This document shows positions 1 through 12,100 of a stretch of 64,000 nt of DNA, piece after piece; positions within the stretch are counted from its first letter, which is position 1, and the number at the start of each line of letters is the position of its first letter. The position numbers and the translations under genes were made by a program. The notes below the pieces were generated by a model. That model had not been told where the DNA came from, ran no database searches, and worked only from the letters and a program-made list of their open reading frames with translations. Source of the DNA: CAZKAP01 sp964552195 (lineage in GTDB: Bacteria; Bacteroidota; Bacteroidia; Flavobacteriales; Flavobacteriaceae); the NCBI GenBank assembly GCA_964552195.1, contig CAZKFM010000002.1:1-64000 (forward strand), written 5' to 3'.

Positions 1-114
1 CGTCACCGAAGTCCCAGTCGTATGTAGCTATGGTACCGTCGGCATCGCTGGACGCGGCTGCGTCGAAGGACACCGGCAGCGGAGCGAATCCGTTATCCGG
101 GGTAGCACTAAAGG
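1..114 (-). repeat. PKD-encoding direct repeat, copy at window edge
   Basis: Bases 1-114 match bases 271-384 with no difference that I can find; the first mismatch is near 115/385. The 270-base period is exactly 90 codons, one PKD module, with the DWDFGD-type core at the junction. The repeat may continue beyond the left edge. Confidence 0.9.
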
Positions 115-3100
115 CTGCAACGGGCGGCACATTGGCTACTACCTCGTTTACTGTAATGGTAATCGTCTCCGTATCCTGTGCACCTTCGTTGTCAATAACC
201 GTCAGGCTTACCGTATAGGTGCCTGCTTCGGTATAGGTATGGTCGGAGGTGAGACCGGTGGCGGTGTTTCCGTCACCGAAGTCCCAGTCGTATGTAGCTA
301 TGGTACCGTCGGCATCGCTGGACGCGGCTGCGTCGAAGGACACCGGCAGCGGAGCGAATCCGTTATCCGGGGTAGCACTAAAGGCGGCAACGGGATTTTG
401 ATTGGTTACTTCTTCTTTTCCGAGGAGTTCAAGAGCGGAAAGCTTGGGCTGATCGACTCCGTCGGCTCCTTCTGCATCGAAGTTGAGATTGAGCACTCCG
501 TCGCTAACCGTAACCTCAAAGGTCTGGGTGACCACAGTTTCGGCCCCCACATCGGCATTGATATCGTAATCATTCAATATCAATTGCCCTTCGGCAGAAA
601 CATCGAAGATTCGTTGCCCGGTTCCTAAGGCACCTCCTCCAGTTGCTCCCCAGTAAATTTCTGCGAAGTGTAGGGTAAGTACATAGTCCCCGTTAGGCAC
701 CGGAATCTCATAGGCGAAGGCCGGTGGCAGGGCGCTTCGTTCGGTCTGGTAGAGAACCGGAACATTAGCACTGGCATTTTCGTAGGCCTTACCTCCCAGG
801 AAGAATTGATCTTCCGACCAGAGCTTACCATCGTAGGTGAGCTCAGGTCCACCCGCATTAATCCTGAGGGCATAAGCGGAGACTGGAGGTTCTTCGACCG
901 TGATGTCTACCGTCGTTGTATTGGATTCACCATCGTTGTCAGTAACTGTCAGGCTAACCGTATAGGTACCGGCAGCGGTGAATATGTTCGAAGCATTGGC
1001 ACCCGTGGCCGTGTTGCCATCTCCAAAGTTCCAGTCGTAAGTGGCGATAGTGCCGTCGGGATCATTGGAGCCCGTTCCATCGAAGGAAACGGTAAGTGGT
1101 GCAAAACCGCTCGTGGTCGAAGCCACTATATCAGAAACCGGCGGCTGGTTGGGTTCGGTATCCAGTCCGAATAGTTCGATGGCAGAGAGTTTGGGTTGGT
1201 TTACACCGTCGGCTCCGAGCGCATCGAATTCCAGGTTCAGGATACCGTCGCTTACCGTGACCTCGAAGGTCTGGGTCGTTGGGGTTTCAGGTCCCACGGC
1301 CTCGTTGATGTCGAAATCATCCAGAATCAGGTCGCCTTCGGCAAAAGCGTCGAAGATGCGCTGATCGGTGCCGAGTGCACCTCCGCCATTGGCTCCCCAG
1401 TAAATTTCTGCAAAGTGCAGTACCAGCACATAGGTTCCATCTGGTACGGGTATGTTATAGGCAAATTCCGGCGGAGAGGCACTGCGCTCAGTCTGGTAGA
1501 GCACCGGTACGTTTGCGCTCGCGTTTTCATAGGATTTACCTCCTTCGAAGAACTGATCCGCCTCGAAGGTCTCCCCGTCAAAGACGACCTCGGGTCCACC
1601 GGCATTTATTCTGAGTACGAAGTCGCCCACATTCGGGTTCACCGTAATCTGTACAGAATTACTGCTGGTCTGACCGTTGGCATCGGTTACGGTCAGGGTA
1701 GCCGTAAATACTCCAAAACCTTCGTACACGTGATTCACGGTTTCACCGCTTCCGGTGTTTCCGTCACCGAAGTCCCAGTCGTAAGCTGTGATGGCAGCAT
1801 TACTGTCGGATCCACTACCATTAAATGCTACGGTAAGAGGGGAAACCCCGTTGGTGACATCCGAACCGATTACGGCAACCGGACCTGTTAGCGGTGGAGA
1901 GGAAACCGTAATGGTAACACTCGCCGTATCGCTGAGATTAAACCCATCCGTTACCGTGAGTACAGCCGTATATACCCCGGGTGAACCGAAGGTATGTGTA
2001 GGATCGGCTTCCTGGCTTCCGTTGCCATCGCCGAAATCCCAGCTGTACCCAACAATACCTGTATCGTCTGTGGATGTACTTCCCGTGAACTGTACGAACA
2101 GCGCTGCATCACCGGCGGTAGGAGTAGCCAGGGCCACCGCTACCGGGGCATTGTTACCCTCGGTGACAACAACCGTCACAGTGGCATTGGAGCTCAGTCC
2201 GGATTCGTCCTCCACCGTGTAAGTAAAGGTATCGGTACCGATAAAGTCCAGATCCGGAGTATAGGTTACCACATCATTCGCGTCGAGTTCTGCAATACCA
2301 TTGGCGGGATCGCTGACCGATACGATGTCCATGGTCTCACCATTAGGTTCGTTGTCATTCTCCAACAGATTATCGATTGCCACTGCCTGGTTCTGCAGGG
2401 TAAACGCCTCGTCATCGGTAGCCTCAGGCGCACCGTTGATAATGAGGGTAACCGAGGTTGTCGCGGTAAGACCGTTGTAGTCCGTACCCACGATTTCCAA
2501 GGTGAAGTTTCCGCTCACATCGGCCGGTACCGTTCCGCTGATATCGGCAGTCTCCGGGTTGAACGCAATCCAGGAAGGGAGTCCTCCTCCTTCGTAGGTG
2601 GCCGTAAAGGTCAGCTTATTACCTGCATAGCCCTTATCGAAGGCCTCTCCAAGCGCCTCTGAGAACACCTCTTCATTGGTCAGCAGGATGTCGGCGATGG
2701 GTTGTGCCGTGGGTACAGCCTGCGGACGGATATTAATAAAGTAGAAGGTATTATCGTTCCAGTCGCAGTTTGCGGAACCGGCACCGCATCCCCCTCCAAC
2801 GTAGTCCTGGAGTACCAGGTACTCGTTGGGAATTGCATTGCCCTTGTGGTCGATCACCCTGTACACTCGTAAACCGAGTACCCCCGGGTTGTTACCGTTA
2901 AGGTTATTTCCACCTGTATTCAGGTAGTTGGCCACCGCAATGCGGAAGGGTTCGTTGATCACACCTGCGGAGTCGTGGTTGATGGAACCGTCGTTCTCCT
3001 TGGGCAGCAGGGACTGATACCAGAACTGGTTGTGCGTAAGGCTCATTCCGGCTACCGTTCCGGTACCATTTACCTCTACGAACTTTCCGTTGGCCCCACC

Positions 3101-6100
3101 CGGACCACCGTGCAGTGCAGACAGTTGGATTCCGATCACGGGCTGCGAAGGGTCCGCCTGTACGAAGGCATCGGTCAGGATCATATCCCCCTCGTAACCT
3201 GCATCCACATTAGCAGGATCGGGGAAGTTGGAACTCGGCCTGAACGGCAGGTTATTGGGAGGAGTAATCGTTCCTTCATCGTTCACTATACTCAGCATAT
3301 TGGTTTGGAAACCAAAGGCCTGGAATACTTCGTCGGCATCTATTTCATCTCCACCTTCTGGCTGAGGTGCGAATCCACCGTGCAAAGAGGCCGTATTTTC
3401 CAAAGCATTATCGGCATTGGATACGATTTCAATGCTTTCCAGGAACATGGCATTGGCTCCTCCTCCCGGATCGGCGATAAAGGTGATCTCCAGATCCACG
3501 AAGCTGCCCGGTGCGATGGTGAACGGCAGGGTAATGGTCTGGCCATTGTTATCCGCAGCGGTGTAGATATAGTTGTTCGTGTTGGAAATATTCACTTCCG
3601 TCACGATCAGATCACCAGTACCAACGTTATTCAAACGCATTACGTTATCGTCATGAACCAGGGCCTGACCCGGATTACGGAATCGGTAGAAGGTATAGTA
3701 ATCGTCGGCTGGGAAACCCCGATCGGTACCGGGAACCTTGGTCATATTTTCGATAGCGAGTTCCGCTCCGGTCGGTTCCTCAATCGTGATGTCAAATTCT
3801 TCTACCGTCGAATTGCCGTTTCCATCTTCGGCTATAGCGGTAATGGTATATGTGCCTGGAGCCGACAGCGTGAACGGATTCACATAGGGTTGAGGTGCAC
3901 CGCCATCGATACCGTACTCGAAGCTTGCGATACCGCTGTTGTTCTGGGCAGTTGCCTCCAATGTGATCTCCACGGCACCACGGAATACTCCGGGTGAGAA
4001 TTCATTTCCATCGAATTCTGCGGTCACTAGCGGTGGCACCAGGTCATTGTTAAATGGTGCCAATCGAATGTAGTTGGGCTTGGCATTGACTCCACCCGTT
4101 GCCAGGCTCAGTCGCAGCGTGCCGTCTACGACGTTAACTACTTCCGTGTCCTCGAAGAAGACCAGATTGTTCGGGTTATTGTTCTCCTGATCGAAATCGA
4201 CCACGGTAACTCCGTTCACGTCCAATTTGTGGTAGCTGTCTGAGAAGTCGGGATCTCCGACGCTGATATTCACATAGTAGCTTCCGTTGGGTACATTCAC
4301 CACCCAATCTCTGAGTGGAAATTGAGCCCCATTACGATGTCCGATGATGTTGAAGGTCTTGAGGACCGGATCGTCGTCCACGCCATTGTTTCTGTTTCGG
4401 GCCGAAGAGTCGGCGCTGGCCGGAGTGGTTGTATTGGGTTCCACCCAGCCAAAGGTCAGGTCACCCAGAGGGGTGTTCTGCAGGCCGTAAGGAGCACCCA
4501 GATCGTCCGCCCAACCCTCCGGACTCACCTCTACATCGGTCGGGTCCTGGAAGTTGAACTGATAGGTATATACGATCTCATTGGTCACCGTGAGGTCGAT
4601 CACTAAGGTAGCATCGTTATAGTTGGGAGCTGAGGCAGTTACTATGGCCTGGTAGTTTCCTGTGCCCAGGGACTGGGTATCGATGCCGAATTCCATGGGC
4701 GATCCCAGGTCGACCTGAGGAAGCACAACCCAGTCTTCGGTCGACTCCAGACTGATCTGCCCGGCTGTAATGCCGCCGTTTCCAGTCAAGCTGGCCAACT
4801 GAACGGGTACATCCTGCTGACCAATGGCCACGGTGTAGTCCAGTTCGCTGGGCGCAAAGTTCAGCGCCAGTATGCCATCCTCGAAGGGCTGGATATTGTC
4901 TACGACAAATACGTAATCCTGATAGTCTCCATTATTTGCGTCTTCAAAGGTGACTAGGTAGCTGTTTTCTATGGGGTTGCCCTCCCGGTCCTTGTTGGGA
5001 TAAATACGGGTTCGGTGTGCCACTCCACCCGTATTCAGGAGATCTTCGGTATAATTGACTCGATTGAATGAATTGGAATCCACATAGAAGCCGAATACGC
5101 TTCCCTCTGGATCGAACTCGGAAACCCCGCTTGCCAATGGTGGGAATAGCGTCTGGGCATTGTCAATGCCATCGGCTAGTACACCCACCTGGTTAAGTAC
5201 AACACCCGAAGTGTTCGTGTACCATCCGAAAGGCAGGGCCTCGGCAGGCGAATAGCGAGCTACCGGAGTTATTGTTACCGGTGCGTTGCTGGCCTTGATA
5301 AAGACTTCCGCCTCTACCTCGTCCCCAACTGGTGCAGGATCGGTGCCATTGGATAGGCTGGTCCATCCCACATCGATTCCAATTCCGAGGGCATTCACTA
5401 CATCCTGTAGCGGAGGCTCCTGTCCTCCCTCGAAGCCGGATTTTTTCAATCCGTAGAGATCTACAGTGAATACAGGCTGTTTCGGATCGTCCGAACTGAA
5501 TTCGATCGCTGCATCCTGGAAACCGAGGGCGGTATTGTTCAGGTCAGGGGCATAGGTTATGCTGTACTGCAGGCTACCTCCGACCGGGATGGTCTGAGGC
5601 CCGGCTGGGGTCACATTTTCGAACTGATCGGCGAAGTTTCCTACCAGACTGAAGCTGCTGATGTTCAAGGGCTCCGTGCCCTGATTCAGGATCTCCACCA
5701 CCTGGGTGTCCGTATTCTCTCCTTCATTGTTGGTGGTCGCCTCGAAGATGAGTTCCACGGGATTGGCAGCGATTTCGGGCCCGGTGGTCGCCGGTATGGC
5801 AGCACGCAGCAACCTAATTCTTGGCGTACCGTTGTTACTCCTGTCGTACTCTGAGATGTAGATGTTACCCGTACGGATATCCTCCACCACATCCAGGGGG
5901 TCGTCGAATCCGCTGAGTCCGGGAATGCTGTTGTAGGCCTCCTGAATGTCACCGTTTTCCTTGGGCAACATACCCAGCAGGTCGTCCTGACCGCTAAAAC
6001 GCGTCACGAAGAGCAGTCCCTGAAGCTTACCATCGAAAGCGTCGCTGCGGTATTCGATCACTCCATTGGGTGATTTGTTCTTCTCGAAGTCGTAGGCCGG

Positions 6101-9100
6101 CTGACGGTAGTTGGGGTCCGGTTGCAGATCGTCCGGGTACTTGGCTACATCCGTGTAGGGATTGATCTGCTGACCTGGGAGTCCGCTATAGGAGATGCCA
6201 CCGTGGTTCAGCACGAATTCACCTCGAAGCGGGTTGGGGTGCCCGTGGTAGGAGCCTCCCTGGGTCTTGAACAGCCAGTCTTTCTGGGTCTCCCCGCCGA
6301 GTAGGGCAGGGACATCCGGGATGCTGGTTCGTCCGTCGATCCTGCGGGCAAGCGGATAATCTGCCGTACCGGGAGAGTTCGGTGAGTTGTTATTGTTACC
6401 TGCGGTACCATTAGTCGGTACGTAGAGCCAGCCGTTGGTATGCCAGATCAGATCGTAGGCATTGCGCACTCCACTGGCGAAAATCGTCAGTGGGGAATTG
6501 TCCGCATAGGGGTTGTAGGTACCGTCGGACATTAATAAGCTGCTGTTTGGCGCGGCATTGATCACCGCTATATTATCTGTAGTGTAAACACTCAATGGCA
6601 GGCTGCCCGGCAGCTTATCCAGCTCCAGTTTCAGTACCGCACCTGCGAGCAATCGCTCGGGTCTCAGGCCCCAGGCGGGATCCGGATCTCCACCGGCCGT
6701 ATTACTTCCCTGGTTGATGTACATTTCGCCCTGCGGATCAAATGCAATACTATTGGACAGGTGGTCCTTGGTGGATCGGGGCAGGTGAATGATCAGATCC
6801 TCAACCGTGCTGAGGTCGGGTCCGCTAAGGCGCGTCAGCTTTCCGTCCCATTCGGGGCCATTGGTCAGCGAGGCTTCACTGTGGGTAACATAGGCCACCA
6901 GGTTTTCTGCCGTTGCGTTTGGATCGAAGGCGAAACCGATAATCAGGCGGTTGTTATTGTTCCTCGCTCCATTCACTGGGTGAGGGGAGCCTTCCAGTTG
7001 AGGGCTGAGGATCTCCAGGTTGGTCAGGGTTCCATCCGCTTCGATATCCCAGCGGAAAATCTGACCGTCACCGTTGAAGTCGCCGACGGTGCTGGCATAC
7101 AGTTTACCGTCGGGTCCGATGGTCAGGCTGGAGAATCGCTGATTCTCGGTGCCTTCGCCCAGATCCGTTCCGAATACCTGGGTGAATTCAACACCTGTCA
7201 GGTCGCGAGTGGGTACGGTTCCCCCATCGAACTGTCCCGTAGTAAAGGTCGATTCGAAGGGCTGGAAGTTCAAGCGGTTGTTTACATCCCCGATGAGGTT
7301 GGCCTCGATGTCACCGCTCATTCGGAACACATAGGGTGTGAATTCCTTAAGGTCACCGAGCGGGGTGAGCGTTATGGCGTCTCCTCCGGCGGTATCGTTA
7401 AAGTTTGCGGGCACCTCGACCTCGCCGTTCTGGGTGATTTCGAAGAGCTTCACGTTGCCTGCCAGCGTTGCCTTATCCAATTCATAGCCTTCGGGAGTGA
7501 TCACCTCCACATTGACCTGGAAATCCTCCAGGGCCACGTTAATGGCATTGTTGGGGGGCGTCACGTTAGTAAAGAAGGGCTGAGATGCTCCCAGTCCGCT
7601 GATCGAGAAGTCCTCGAAGGTGTATTGTACAACAGTCCCTGCATCCTCCCTGCGCTTGGAAGCAAATACACCCGCGAAGGAGAGGTTGTCGTAATTGGCA
7701 TTACCGTCTATATAGGCCTGTGGGAGTAGGAGGGAGCCCAGTTCGGTCTCCGTTCCTCCGTTCAGGCTGTAGAACGCGGTAAGCAGGCTGTTTTCGGCAT
7801 CAACCAGTAGCCTCAGGGTAACGGTCGACGTGTTTACACCAGCTGCGGGTTCCTGTACCTGATTGGCGTTGGTCGAGGCTCCTCCCACTTCTGAGCGCAG
7901 CTCGATCTGTCCGCTTCCATTGGCGACAAGCTTAACGAAATTATCCTCGTCCAGACCGAACCAGAGACCTCCCTGCTCAGAATCGTTATCCGCATCGGTA
8001 TAGGGATTTACGACCGTGGTACTAATGCTGAAGCTATTGAGAGCTGAAGCGTCGAAGCCTACACCCAGGGTATTGATCTGAGAGTTTACTTCGGTGCTGA
8101 ATCCTGCACCGGCGCCATTGGTGACGAATGCGATACCCTTATTGGCGGTGATCTGCAGATTTCCACTGTTCACCTCCAGCTGACCGGGCTCATATCCGGG
8201 AACATTGGGGTTGCTTACCGCTCCGTCCTCGGGGATTCGGGCCGATGGATTGTCGACCATAGTAAAGCCGGTATCAGAGAGGCCGCCTTCGGAGCCGTCG
8301 AAGGTCAGGCTGAAGGGGAGATTAACGGCAATCTGATCGCAATCCAGCGTACTGATCGGACTACAGCCAGCGACGGGCGGAGTGCCATCGGATGGTTGTA
8401 CGTTACGTGCGATCACGACTATATCCTGATAATCGAAACCGGAAATGTGTTCTTCCGTAGCTATGATGTAGGCATTCTCCTCACCGGGCAATTCATACAC
8501 ACGAACGTGATGGGGTATGGCATTGTTAAAGATATTCAGTACATCCTCGGAGAAGAGCTGGCGGTTGCCGAAAAATGGCCAGCGGTTGTAGAAGCCGAAT
8601 TCCTGCAGGCCTGGATCGAACTCCAGGACTCCGGTAATCAGCGGATTCACGGTCTGTCCATTTCCTCCAGGAGTATTTTCTACTGTAAATACTTCATTGG
8701 TCGAGCCGCTGTCTCCGGCAGGATACCAGCCGAAGGCTACTATAGGATTATTGGCTTCTGGGCCGTAAACACCCAGTACCTCCAGGGTAACCGGAGCATC
8801 GACAGCCCTGACAAAGGTCTGAGCGTCGATCTCGTCCCCGAGCAGGTCGTTATAGGTACTGCTGCCCGGCAGATCGATCAGGTTCGTAGCCGGATTGGTA
8901 TCCCCCACGTTCACCACTCCGGCACCCAGATAGGTGTCGAGGATGTACTGCAGGGATGGCTCGTTGCCACCTCCGGTACCCACCTTGCCGAGTCCCTGAA
9001 GAATGATAACTACAGGATCTACTCCGTCTCCGGTAAGAGTGAGCGTAGCGAAGCTCGGACCAATGGCGGCTGGGTTGAATACGATATTGAACGAGTCTGA

Positions 9101-12100
9101 AGTCTGGCTGTTCAGGCTGGTCGCAAGGCCATTTACCGCGAAGTCACCGCTGTTCGGTCCTGTGATCTCGGCCGTGATGCCCGTAAGTTGAGCATTCCCC
9201 AGGTTGGAAAGGATGATTTCCTCCGTATAGGCATTACCACTTACAATAGCATCTCCAATAACTTCCTGGGTGCTGACGGCAATCAACGCCTGCGGTGAGG
9301 CCTGGTTGCTCGGCTTTAACAGAACAATCTCGCTGCGTCCGTAGTCGGATACATAGATGTTACCGGTATTTACGTCCTCGATCAGGTCCAGGGGATCCTG
9401 AAAGCCGGTGAATCCGGGTATGCCTTCTTTGAAGGTGCCGATATCGCCATTGGGTCCGTCGGGAACCAGTGCGATGATATCGCTTCCACCGCTATATCGA
9501 ACCACAAGAAGAGCCCCTTTCAGGTTGCCGTTTTCGGCATTACTCTGGTATTCGATCACCCCGTTGGGCGACTTGTTGAATTCGAAGTCAAAGGCCGCGC
9601 CGCGATAGTTCACATCGGGTTGTACGCCATTGTAAACTCCATTATTCACGTCCGGATCTCCGCGGTTAATCACGAATTCTCCACGGAGTGGATTAGGGTG
9701 TCCGTAGTAGCCCAGTGGATTGTTCGGGTCGAGACGGAACAGCCAATCGCGTTGGGTGTTCTGGCTGGTTGAAAGCGGTATAACCGGGTAGAATCCGCTG
9801 GGATCGTTGTGGTCGTAAACGGTTCCATCAGGACGGGGCATATCGTCGATGGAGGCAGGTGAGTTGCTACCCCCTGCGGTGCCGTTGGTCGGAATGTACA
9901 GCTGTCCATTCGAGTGCCATACCAAGTCGTAGGCATTTCGAATACCGGTGCCGTAGAGCTGCAGAGGAGCATCCACGTAATAGGGGTTGTACAGTCCGCC
10001 CAGGGTAGGGGAATTGCGATCGACGTTCTTGATCGCGTTGACGTCTCCCGTAGTCTGCACATCGAGTGGCAGCTGGGTCGGAAGTTTGCTCAGGTCAAGT
10101 ACAAGGGAAGCGGCAGATAATAAACGCTCGGGACGGTTACCCCAGGCACCATCGGGCTGACCTCCTGCACTATTACTTCCCTGATTGAAATAAAGTTTGT
10201 TGTTTTCACCGGGACGGAAGGCAATACTGTTGGTCAGGTGGTCCCGCACGGATCTCGGCAGGTTGGTTACCAGCAGTTCTTCGTTTTCCAGATTGGCCCC
10301 GCTGATTCGGGAAATCTTGCCATCCCATTCGGGTGCATTGCTCAGGCCTCCCGACTGATGACTGATGTAGGCCACCAGATTTCCAGCCGTAGCCGTAGGA
10401 TCGAAGGCCAGACCGATGGCAGCCCGGGATCCATAGCCGGACTTCCAGGCGTTCAGCAACTGCTCGTTGGTGAGTGTTCCGTCGGCGGCAATATCGTACC
10501 TCTTGATGTCCCCGTCGATTTCTAGGGCGTAGAGTTTGCCGTCGGGTCCGATGGTCAGGGTGGTATACTTACCTCCCGAGCCTACCGTACCAGAGTTGGT
10601 AAAGGACACGTTGTCCAGATCGGTAGTCGGACCTCCGCCTCCACTCGTACCGGTGGTAAAGGTGGAGGTGAAGAATTCGAAGGTTTCTCCAAAGGTATCC
10701 TGAACGCCGTCGATCTCGAATACGTAGGTCGTGTTTTCCTCCAGGGGCAGGTTGGGCACCAGATTAATGGCGTCCCCGCCGCCCGTGCCGTTCACGGTAG
10801 CCCCAATGGGCGTCGTACTGCCTTGTTTGAACAGCTTGACTGTCGAGGTGGTTATGGTGCTGTTATCGACACCGGCAATGCCATTGGTATCCACATTCGG
10901 CATGAACAGATCGTTGGCCGATACACTAGTGTTTACGCTCACACCCGTGGCTCCGTTCGTTGGATTAACGGCCAGAACTCGGGGAGTCTGTGGTCCACCA
11001 GTACCGGTGGTGATCTCTACATAGTTGATCTTGGTGTTAAAGCCACCGAAGGCATCCAGGGTGAGTTTGCCGTCCGTAACAGTAACCGTTCCGGAGCCCG
11101 TGGTAAAGCGTGTAGCTGCTCCTGCCGCACCCGTTGGCGTATAGGGGGCTATAATCTGAACGCCTTCGGCATTGATGGCGTGGCTCGGTGTATCTTCTGG
11201 GCTTCCGTCTATGGTCGGGTCACCCACACCCACCAGGACGAAGTAGGTACCATTGGGCACTTCGACCTCCCAGACTCCTTCCGTGGGATTACCATTGGTG
11301 CCGTTGATGTCGTCGTACTGCATATGGTTGAGCGTGTTCTGCAACACATTTACCCCAGACACTCCACGGTTTCGTACGTTACCGGACAGGTCCAGGGGAG
11401 TGGTTCCATCGGTGGTGGCCCAGCCGTAGGTAAACCCATTGCTGCGATTGGCATAGGCTTGCCCGGCATCGGTGACAAATCCTGCAGGTGGTGTTACTGT
11501 CGAAGGGGAGAAGTTGACCTTGAGGTCGAAATCCGGAGTAGCCGTTTCGGTCACTTCGAGGTTGATGGTCAGTTCCGCATTCTGATACCCTAAATCTGGT
11601 TGGTCGATGGCGAAAATGGTAGTTGAATAAGTGCCGGGTTCGAGGCCCTCAACGATACCAAATTCCAGGTTCCCCAGTGCTGGAGAATTAGGCAATACGA
11701 GCCAGGTGGCCTCCGGATCGGGCTGAAGAATAATGGATGGCGTTCCGATATTCGCACTCAGGGTTGCGGTCTGGGGAGCGATAATCGCCCCCTGTTCGCC
11801 CGAGAAGTTTAACTCTGCAACGTCGAAAGACAGCTCAGGGGCAGCGGCCTGTCCGCTGATGGAGAAATCCTCGAAGGTGTACTGTACGAGCGTAGTTGCA
11901 TCTTCACGTCGCTTGGAGGCGAAGATACCGGCAAAGCTCTGGTTGTCGTAGTTTGCGTTGCCGTCCACATAGGCCTGTGGGAGTGGTAGGGAGAACAGTT
12001 GGTTCTCCGCTCCTCCGTTCAGGCTGTAAAAGGCCGTCATAAGTTGGTTGTCTACATCGATCAGCAGACGCAGCCCAACCGTGGAGGTGTTCAGGCCGGC

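Noticed and set aside
271..384. CRISPR-like reading of the direct repeat near the left edge
   Set aside because: Only two copies at a 270-base period, in frame with PKD domains of a protein; no short repeats with variable spacers and no cas genes.
2975..3997. A 340-codon plus-strand frame
   Set aside because: It lies opposite the giant minus-strand gene, whose modules (OmpL47-like, anchor-D-like) are recognisable here. The plus translation has no recognisable features.
6761..7729. A 322-codon plus-strand frame
   Set aside because: It is antisense to the second sugar-dehydrogenase-like propeller and the following Ig module, and shows no coherent protein features.
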